A DNA stretch of 64,000 bases from positions 84,773,038-84,837,037 of the forward strand of contig OV277856.1 in assembly GCA_922989275.2 (NCBI GenBank), given 5' to 3'. Both the position numbers and the translations under genes were made by a program. Under the pieces are notes generated by a model. The model searched no databases. It worked only from the letters and a program-made list of their open reading frames with translations, and was not told the origin of the DNA. Origin of the DNA: Gari tellinella (Eukaryota > Mollusca > Bivalvia > Cardiida > Psammobiidae). Shown in pieces: positions 57,138 through 64,000 of the stretch (the stretch's first letter is position 1; every line of letters begins with the position of its first letter).

Positions 57138-57391
57138 TTAACCCTTTACCCCATAGAAGCGCCTTTTAGCGTATATGATTTATTCCTCCGCTGAAGAAAA
57201 TAGTTCCAATTTAATCAGTCATGAATATATATTCTAGGGAATATTTTCTATATTCTAGCACATGATAGCTTAAAGCAGGCTGAAAGTTAAGCAGAATGCG
57301 CCTTAAGGCGCATTCTGCTTTACTTTCAACCTGCTTTAAGTATAGTCACCTATCTTCAATACTATAAATAGGCTATCAGGTAAAGGGTTAA
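57138..57391. mobile_element. MITE family C, complete (reference copy)
   Basis: TTAACCCTTTACCCCATAG / GGCTATCAGGTAAAGGGTTAA; core CTTAAAGCAGGCTGAAAGTT..GCGCCTTAAGGCGC.. at 57270-57340, nearly perfect. Confidence 0.9.
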
Positions 57392-57589
57392 AAACATATA
57401 CATGGTACATATCAGAATGTCAAACAGATTGTATTAACATGTGACGTCAAGTGCCGTTTAACTAATAATGAACAGACGAGTTATGTTTCATGACATTGCA
57501 ATACAAAATAGGTCATGGAGCACCGATGAATGAGGAGGGATGATAAGATTAGATAAGAACTGTTTCTGGAAGATGATTTCGGCTAATCC

Positions 57590-57615
57590 AAATCGTTGCA
57601 TAGCAACGATTGGGA
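57590..57615. repeat. Short palindrome
   Basis: AATCGTTGCATAGCAACGATT; isolated, no family seen. Confidence 0.5.
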
Positions 57616-57801
57616 TCAAAACAACCTACTTTCTTTTCTTTTAGTTCGTAGCAGAGGAGATATTATCAGTCAAATAGGAAGGTATCTGGGGTTTTGGATC
57701 TATGTAAAACAAACATATACTGTATTCATCGGATATGAGCGAGCAGAAAACAGTTTACTTATAAACATATCCCTTACATGTTTGTATTCTCGTAACTTGT
57801 A

Positions 57802-58105
57802 CAGTGCTTCCTCCCTACAAGTGCCCTCCCAACAACAATACAACAATGTTTGTAGCTGTTCCATAAACGATACCTTTCAGTGTGACACTTTAACTGTTGC
57901 AATATCGTCTGCTTTAAACTATCGTCTGCTCTTTCTTCTTAAAGTGACATATTCATGGGCATTTTACATTACAAGTGACAAACAGCTTGAATACAGATCA
58001 GACGCCGCGTTATGCGGCGTCTGTTCTTGATACAAACTGTTTGCAAATGTAAGCAAATTCCTAATTGAACCCTTCTTGAACAACTCCCTCTGAAAAACGA
58101 ATTTA
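57802..58105. mobile_element. MITE family E
   Basis: CAGTGCTTCCTCCCTACAAG next to TA; core CAAACAGCTTGAATACAGAT..GCGTTATGC..; right side fades at GAACAACTCCCTCTG. An ORF of 144 codons here is spurious. Confidence 0.7.
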
Positions 58106-58213
58106 CTATTTTACTTGCAAACAGTGACGATTCGTTGTTGTCGCATGTATGTCTGATCGGACACCGTTAAGTTAGATAATCTTTACTTGTTGCTCCACAT
58201 TCTACATTTACCT

Positions 58214-58578
58214 GTTTAACCCTTTTACGCCCAATTAACCGTGCGGAATTTACATCTTCACCGTCATATTGCTGTCTGCTTCAAAATTGTAGTCTGCAAT
58301 GTAGTATGACTTAATAAATATAGATACGAGTATCAAATATTTTGATTCTGATAAAAACAAAATATCTGAATAAGAGGAGATCCTTTGAAAGCACAGAAAA
58401 CAAAGCAATTACTGAAAATTGCAGACTCGTTTTAATTGAGTCTGTTCATGTGCACTACTGAAATATGCAACAGTGCTCACGCCCCCTAGCACCACACCGC
58501 GTTACGCTGTGTCTGATTTAAATCAAAACTGTTTGTGAAATCTACTTTATGCAAACTCGGGGATGACAGGGTTAATCT
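58214..58578. mobile_element. B' MITE interrupted inside its hairpin by the 130-bp repeat
   Basis: Left TTAACCCTTTTACGCCC and TGCTGTCTGCTTCAA; ATACGAGTATCAAATATTTTG; first arm GATTCTGAT; then the 130-bp repeat; then ACCGCGTTACGCTGTGTCTG and AAAACTGTTTGTG; right GGGGATGACAGGGTTAA. Confidence 0.75.
58364..58493 (-). repeat. 130-bp dispersed repeat, copy 2 (inverted)
   Basis: Reverse complement of 3527-3656 over its full length with scattered substitutions. Its insertion into the B' hairpin independently marks both repeat ends. Confidence 0.8.
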
Positions 58579-58599
58579 ATAAATTGTTTGTAAAAGAAA

Positions 58600-59020
58600 A
58601 CAACTTCTCAGCTGTTTAACAAAAAGTAACCAGGAGCGTCTTATAAATACAAAATAGACTAGCTATGTTGACGTTACATTATATCTGTTAAACTCTTAAA
58701 TATTCCATCGCACGCAATCTTCCCCTACGAATAAAAAAATAACTAAGTAGCAATTATAGAGCACACCTGATATACCTTTATGGATATACATTACAAGTAC
58801 ACCAATTTAAAAATAGTAGTGATTGTTAAAGAATGTACATACAGGTACGGGTATACGAGTCGCTTGTTTCTAATTTATATGACACACGTGTGGCTGTTTT
58901 GGATAATTATTTCATAGCTTCATTCCAGAGAAACGGATATAAAAATGGGGAGATCAAAATTATAGTTAGTGAGCAAATCATTGCTTCAAAACAGATGGCA
59001 CAACAGACAATTTTGAAAAT
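58600..59020. promoter_or_regulatory. Upstream region of the transporter gene
   Basis: MITE-free sequence before the first proposed exon; it should contain the 5' UTR or a further 5' exon or promoter. I cannot identify a TATA box or start site with confidence. An open frame at 58833-59024 overlaps the start in another frame and is not called. Confidence 0.3.
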
Positions 59021-59113
59021 ATGACTACAGTACTAGATATAAACACATACAAGAATAAAACATTCTTGGATGCTGACAGAGCTGATGACAAACATAACCA
59101 AACTGCAGACGAG
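59021..59113 (+). CDS. Transporter exon 1 (proposed), 31 codons
   Basis: Starts at the first in-frame ATG after a TGA at 58970 and ends GAG|GTAAGT, a consensus donor. It is hydrophilic (MTTVLDINTYKNKTFLDADR..) and joins the next exon in phase 0. If it is not used, translation could start at 59246, inside exon 2, giving a 32-residue shorter N terminus. Confidence 0.55.
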
Positions 59114-62100
59114 GTAAGTAACATTATCCCTCGAATTAATTAGTTTGCAGTTTCTAAACATTAAATCGTATTTCTTAAAGAAAGACAGAACAGGGTTTTC
59201 AAATTCTTTGTTAGTATAAGCCATACATTTCCTGTTCAACAGAACATGTCAGAGCAACAGTTCAATGCCGTCATGGAGAACAATGAATTGAGCATCGATT
59301 CGACAATTACAAGTGAGACGTTAAAGCCAGAAGAACCGACTTACAGACAAAAGCTGGCAGAAACCACCCTACTTGTCTGGAATATGATGACTGCGGTATG
59401 GTATATTTTAGTCTCACAAATTTGTGTAGAAAAAATCAGCAAAATGAAAAATTGACTCATAGCGTAAAGGACGAGTACACACTGTTTACATACCATAGAA
59501 CTATCTGGGCGTAACAAAGTAATCGTATATGTAAACTTACATAATTATATAATATATGCCTGTTTTTCAATGTCTTACGCATCGACTGCTTTATTCAGTT
59601 TTATAGTTAACTTTATTTTTAAATAAAATATGCTTCTAATATAAATATTTTTTAGAACTTTGATAAAACTTGACAAAAAAAAAGATAATTTAATCGCGAG
59701 ACTGTGTAAATACAACTACGTATATAAGATACTTTAGCAAGTGGGGAAAATTACTTACAATCTTACTGAAAATACTGAAGTAGTCAATACTAATTATTTA
59801 TGTGGATATTACTGGCCACAACCCACATTTACATGTACAAAGCTAATTGACCCGGGATAGGTTTTTGGAAAAGTATTCACCCCTTAAGGAAAGATTTAAG
59901 ACCAGGAGATTTCTAGAGATTTTCTCAATTCCGAATGCACGCAACGCCAGCAGTCTACTTAGGATATCGCCCGATGTCCAATCAATATTTCCATCTGAAT
60001 CTCTTATTTATACTCGCAGTATGCAACTTAAGTCGCCAATTATATACACTTTGCAAATCATAAGCGTCGCCATATAATTAAAGTTAACAATTTTGAGAGT
60101 CAAAAGATAAGCCACATCGCAGAAGTATCGCGACACATGCTTCTGCATGACGCTAAAATAAATGGTCTTTAGGACAGGTTGCCCACTGCGCTCCCAAGGA
60201 TAATTGACCCAAGAAGCAACATGTCGGAAAACCTCGTAAAACACAAGGACTTTAGACTGTCTCAAAGGTGAAATAGAATATTTAGGGGATGCAAAACTGG
60301 CCTGGCACAGGCCAATCATCCAAGGCGAAAATTGTCCCACCCTTCAAGGTTTTCACAATTAAAGATGTACATACTATATTGATAGAAACATATGCACCCC
60401 TGTTATTAGGTGTTGACCTTTTCAGTATAATCATTTTGTATATGCTTGTTCTAGTCACCATACGGTAGTCTGCTATTATGCAATATGTTTCCAGTGTCTT
60501 TAAAAAAAAGTGCACACAAAACTAGCCCAGTCAAAGTTAACATACTTTTATTTCTTGTACCTCCTTTATTTAAGTTTTCAATTTATCAAAGTTAATTGAA
60601 CAAACAAGTCTGGTATATAAAGGAACAACACCTTTAAAATTTGCTGGCATGTTGTATTCAGATAGTATGACCCTGCCTGTCTGGTTCATAGATGCATTGT
60701 CATCTGTCCGCAATGATTTCAAATGACTTCTTTAAGTTTCCAGCTACAATATAATTTAGTTTTCACATTGCCATTGGAGCTATAGTATTCACCGTATCTG
60801 CATTACCAGTTTCGGTGGTTTGTGGAGATTTGATAATCCGGGGTCGGGGTTGGGCATAGTGGTTATGATCGTACCTGGTTATGTTAAACTTCGTGCGTAC
60901 TGATTTGATTTTAGATACAGCAACCTGACTTGTGGGACACTAAGTTGAATAGAATCTGGTACACACTACCTTCTTGATACCTATTGCTGGCTTTGCGATA
61001 CATGGTTGTTTGCTCAACACAATGAATTCATGTCTCGTTACCAGTGACAAAATATGCTAGAGAATGTACATTGTAATTTAAAAACTAGTTGACCATCAAT
61101 ATCGGGCATTGTACTCGTGTATTTTCTGCTTGTCTAATAGCATATGGAATCAATCTAGCACGGATCTTTCTCTTTTTCGAATTACGTTCGAGAATGACAT
61201 AATATGTCCCTAATCAGATGCCAACTGTACTTTAGATTATGTTACTCGCGCATACATCTTGTTAGACGTTGCTGTTGATTGCGATATGTGCGTCACCTGT
61301 TGACATTAATGCATTTAAATTGTGTACATACACGAATAACAGTAGAAAAAAGTTTTATTATGCCAATAAAACAGAATAATTATATTTCATGAAACGTGTT
61401 TTATTTACATCCTATGCAAATAATACAACGGATGTTGATAACTGTCAGTACGTATTTCAACGACGTAGTCTGATCGTTTGCCAACCAATTCGTATTAGTA
61501 TACATTGGTAGGAACTGTTAAGCGAGAGGTATACATAGCTAAAATGATCTCATTCTTATGGGTAATGTTTTGATGTTAAGCCAACATGTTTATCTATCCA
61601 AAGATCTTGATCTTCTAGTGATATGTTGGCATTTATGAGCGAGACCACTTTCTAGATTCGTGCAAAGTTGACAAATGCTCATATGTAAGGACAATGATGG
61701 TATTTGTTTTCATTTAAATATCCGAAGCGGAAAAATTGTAATTGGACCTGAAAGGTTTTAAGTTTAAACTATAATACCTTTCTCATTGCCATCATTGGTG
61801 CTTTTCTATATTAAATAGATTTAAATGTCATATAAGTATATGGTTGTATGTTAAAATTACATATGAGTGTTTGCATGAAAACATTACATCTAGAAAAGGT
61901 ATGCTTAATTCTAGACGAAATTACAAAACAAACCTGTCTGAATAATGTTTAACCTTTAATTAACTATGTACATATCACCAGTTATTTAATAAGTATAATC
62001 ACTTTAATCTTTAAAATACAAAATTCTACCAAGCAGTCATTGCAATCATTAACTACCATTCTTTAAAACATGTATGTGATAGAGTATTGTGATGATGTTT

Positions 62101-63153
62101 TCAGGGAATGTTGTTTGGACAAATGGGCCCTGCTCTTCCAGATTTTCAGCGAATCACAGGAAGTTCCCTACAGGAAGTTGTCCAGTTATTCACCGGATAT
62201 GGAATAGGATATATCATTGGATGTTTGTTGCCGGGAATAAGTAGGAACATTATCAACCCGTCATTCAATAAAACAATTCAAAAATAAATAAATTAATTGT
62301 TTGCTTATTTGAAGTTGTATAAATCTAATTACTTTTTCTAGGGCTATTATTGATCAAACGCTTGTCTTATAGGTCAGTTGCCATCGTTAGTATGATTATA
62401 TGCTTCTTGCCCTTTTGTGAGGCTACCTTGTGTTTGAAAGACTTTGTTTGTAATATATAAAAAGCATATCAATATATAAGCGGAAGCAAAATCATTTTCC
62501 AAATATTGGTAAAAAAAAACAGTTTGTTGAAAGGTAAAAGAATTATTTGACGAAAGATTAAAATAACATCACTTTAGGTTAACCCATCCTTATCTATGAG
62601 ATGCTTTTTCAATGTTAACTTTTGGCGTTTCTTTGGCTTGATATGTATAAGATTTGTCAGTAACGCCAATGCTTATACACTTTGCTTTATTTCAGCCTTT
62701 GGAAGATTTAATTCAAGAGTACTTCAATTTCTACACACTCTTGGGACAGCGCTCACATTAGCTGTTTTACCATGGATACCAATACTTTATGTTTCTGTAG
62801 CCGTTCGTGTTCTACAAGGTATAACCGTGGGATGTCAGGGAACAGGTGAGTTTATGCATGATTTCTGTGTGTTGCCGTTTTATCATGGAAATTGATATGA
62901 CTGTGCTTAAATAAGTATAATTACATATAGATTACTTTTGTACACTTTAGGGATATTTTTACGAACACCTTGGGCAGAAGGGCCCCATGGCTAATATTGC
63001 TATATTTATCGTTTGTTTCAGTAAATCACATTATGGTTTTTCAAATATGGACAACTAGCAGTGGTCCGTATTTACAAGTAATGTATACTGCCATGGGTGT
63101 TGGTGGAGTCGTGTCGCCATTATTTACAAAACCATTTCTGGGAGATGAGGAAG
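59021..63153 (+). CDS. MFSD4/NaGLT1-like sugar transporter, N-terminal part (partial gene)
   Basis: Five exons join in frame to 221 codons plus one base; the family is about 480-520 residues, so the remainder lies downstream. The family comprises 12-helix major-facilitator proteins of the plasma membrane, including the sodium-dependent glucose transporter NaGLT1 (MFSD4B). Recognition rests on conserved spacing: GMLFGQMGPALPDF (helix 1), SSLQEVVQLFTGYGIGYIIG (helix 2), a GRFNSR stretch at the usual motif-A loop, VGCQGTVNHIMV (helix 4, compare GC.DTVAN in vertebrate MFSD4), and PYLQVMYTAMGVGGVVSPL then PFL (helix 5). All introns have GT..AG borders. The substrate is not inferable; MFSD4A/B paralogue assignment is uncertain. 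The first exon is the least certain. Confidence 0.85.
59243..59395 (+). CDS. Transporter exon 2, 51 codons
   Basis: Acceptor TTCAACAG|AAC, donor CTGCG|GTATGG. Encodes an acidic N-terminal tail then RQKLAETTLLVWNMMTA, the start of helix 1. It aligns in position with RRNLQPT-type beginnings of vertebrate MFSD4. Ends in phase 0. Confidence 0.8.
59396..62104 (+). other. Intron of 2.7 kb without recognisable MITEs
   Basis: Donor GTATGG, acceptor TTTTCAG. Frames at 59847-60077 (plus), 60008-60340 and 60282-60515 (minus) have no recognisable motif. No family A-L element was seen. Confidence 0.7.
62105..62240 (+). CDS. Transporter exon 3
   Basis: GGAATGTTGTTTGGAC.. to CCGGGAATAA|GTAGGA. Encodes GMLFGQMGPALPDFQRITG and a second helix ending GCLLPGI. 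Length 136, so the codon is split 1+2 with exon 4. Confidence 0.9.
62696..62845 (+). CDS. Transporter exon 4
   Basis: Acceptor TTATTTCAG|CC, donor AACAG|GTGAGT. Encodes FGRFNSR, then two hydrophobic helices and RVLQGITVGCQGT. The split codon completes as Thr; the phase agrees on both sides. Confidence 0.9.
63022..63153 (+). CDS. Transporter exon 5
   Basis: Acceptor TTGTTTCAG|TA, donor GGAAG|GTAACT. Encodes VNHIMVFQIWTTSSGPYLQ then MYTAMGVGGVVSPLFTKPFL and an acidic GDEEG loop. It ends one base into a codon; the next exon is outside the window. Confidence 0.9.
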
Positions 63154-64000
63154 GTAACTATATCAATGGCGCATAAGAACGAAAGAAATGTACCAACCGT
63201 CTTAGTCACTCGGTGATCGAATGTATAGCGTCATAAAGTGTTATGGTATCGTTTAATTCCCCATGTTATACAGTGGATACATTTTTTCCTTAAACGCGTA
63301 AAACCTTTCTAAACAGTTTGTCGCCAAATCGGACGCCAGGTTAATCAAATAGTATGACTGGTGAAAGAAATGAAAATGATTTACATTGCTCTGTACTGTG
63401 TTTTTCTTTGTATTTCGTTTAAACGAGAATGAATAACGCTTTCGCCACTGTTAATTATTGAACTACTTAATCATGCTTATTTCAATCACTTAGATCCTGA
63501 CTTTATATTCGATGCGCAAAATGTCCTAATTACGAGAACAGAAGTTAAGCAAACGACATTTGAATGATAGATATCACTGTTGTCAGCAGCACTTGTAAAA
63601 ATCAATAGTTCAAAAATTGATTTTCCAATTAGAAACAGAACTAGAAACAGCATAATTATATCCTAATAAGATGGATGTCACTTAACGTCGGCTCATAAAA
63701 ATCCAAACTGTTTGCAAAAAACGATCGCGGTTTTGCTGTTATCTCTTTAAATATATATAAGGACACCACTAAAATTAATGATATTTACATTTATCAGAAA
63801 AAAGAGTGAACATATCTCCTGGAAACTGTCGCAAGGTTGCAGGACATCCATGCGCAGTAAGATGGTGCCGAAATATACAACATAAACACAGTTTTATAGT
63901 ATCTGATGTATTCTACTTTATTATTGATAATATGATTATTTTAACATAACAGACGGCGTGAGCGTTGAATAACACCCGTTGTTTATTTGTCATATATAAC
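63154..64000 (+). other. Intron (window ends inside it)
   Basis: No further exon with family similarity was found before 64000. Contains one degraded family A MITE. Confidence 0.6.
63271..63450. mobile_element. MITE family A, degraded (intronic)
   Basis: CAGTGGATACATTTTTTCC left with TA; TTCGTTTAAACGAGAATGAA and TTCGCCACTG right. Core reduced to CTAAACAGTTTGTCGCCAAATC and GGACGCCAGG. 180 bp. Confidence 0.7.

Noticed and set aside
57596..58030. 144-codon ORF
   Set aside because: Most of it runs through a family E MITE and its hairpin.
60008..60515. Minus-strand gene in the transporter intron
   Set aside because: Two overlapping frames without motif, start context or splice logic that I can support.

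Overview
The window looks like nuclear DNA of an invertebrate animal, most likely a bivalve mollusc. A dreissenid mussel is my best guess from the look of its repeats, but that is recollection and not proven here. The DNA is AT-rich, has no dense ORFs and no operons, has introns with GT..AG borders, and is crowded with short non-autonomous DNA transposons (MITEs). Almost every open reading frame longer than 60 codons is a by-product of a repeat.

Only one real gene is well supported. At the right end, on the plus strand, five exons (59021-63153) encode the N-terminal part of an MFSD4/NaGLT1-like major-facilitator sugar transporter. The rest of the gene lies beyond base 64000. The only other protein-like trace is a probable C-terminal remnant of a non-LTR retrotransposon reverse transcriptase (32003-32365).

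Region by region: 29-5907 is a large foldback element with arms of about 0.9 kb, a 21-bp tandem array, a GGT microsatellite and several younger MITEs nested inside. From 5.9 to 58.6 kb the DNA is intergenic and holds more than 60 MITEs or remnants. I sort them by their ends: A (TA-flanked, CAGTGGAGAA ends); B (TTAA-flanked, CCCCTTCACTGCC ends, with subtypes); C (TTAA, CCCTTTACCCCATAG ends); D (TA, CAGTAAAACCTC ends); E (TA, CAGTGCTCCCTC ends); F (TTAA, CCCATNTNTGCC ends); G (GGGGCCCGTTTC ends); plus single foldbacks H-L. Family letters are local labels. TTAA target sites suggest piggyBac-like mobilisation and TA sites Tc1/mariner- or pogo-like mobilisation; no transposase gene is present.

The main discovery is modularity. 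Families A, B, E and F have unrelated ends and two target-site types, yet carry the same central hairpin (CAAACAG.TTGGA..C.TGATCAGACGCC and its complement). C and D share a second hairpin (CTTAAAGCARG.TGA.AGTAAA.CAGAA). Other notable points are a 433-bp tandem duplication in which the resident MITE is inverted in one copy, neighbouring elements sharing one TTAA, a graded series of hairpins that have lost their centres, four cleanly nested insertions, and a diverged colinear duplication linking about 24.5-27.5 kb with 35.4-38.4 kb. MITE density drops sharply at the transporter gene.
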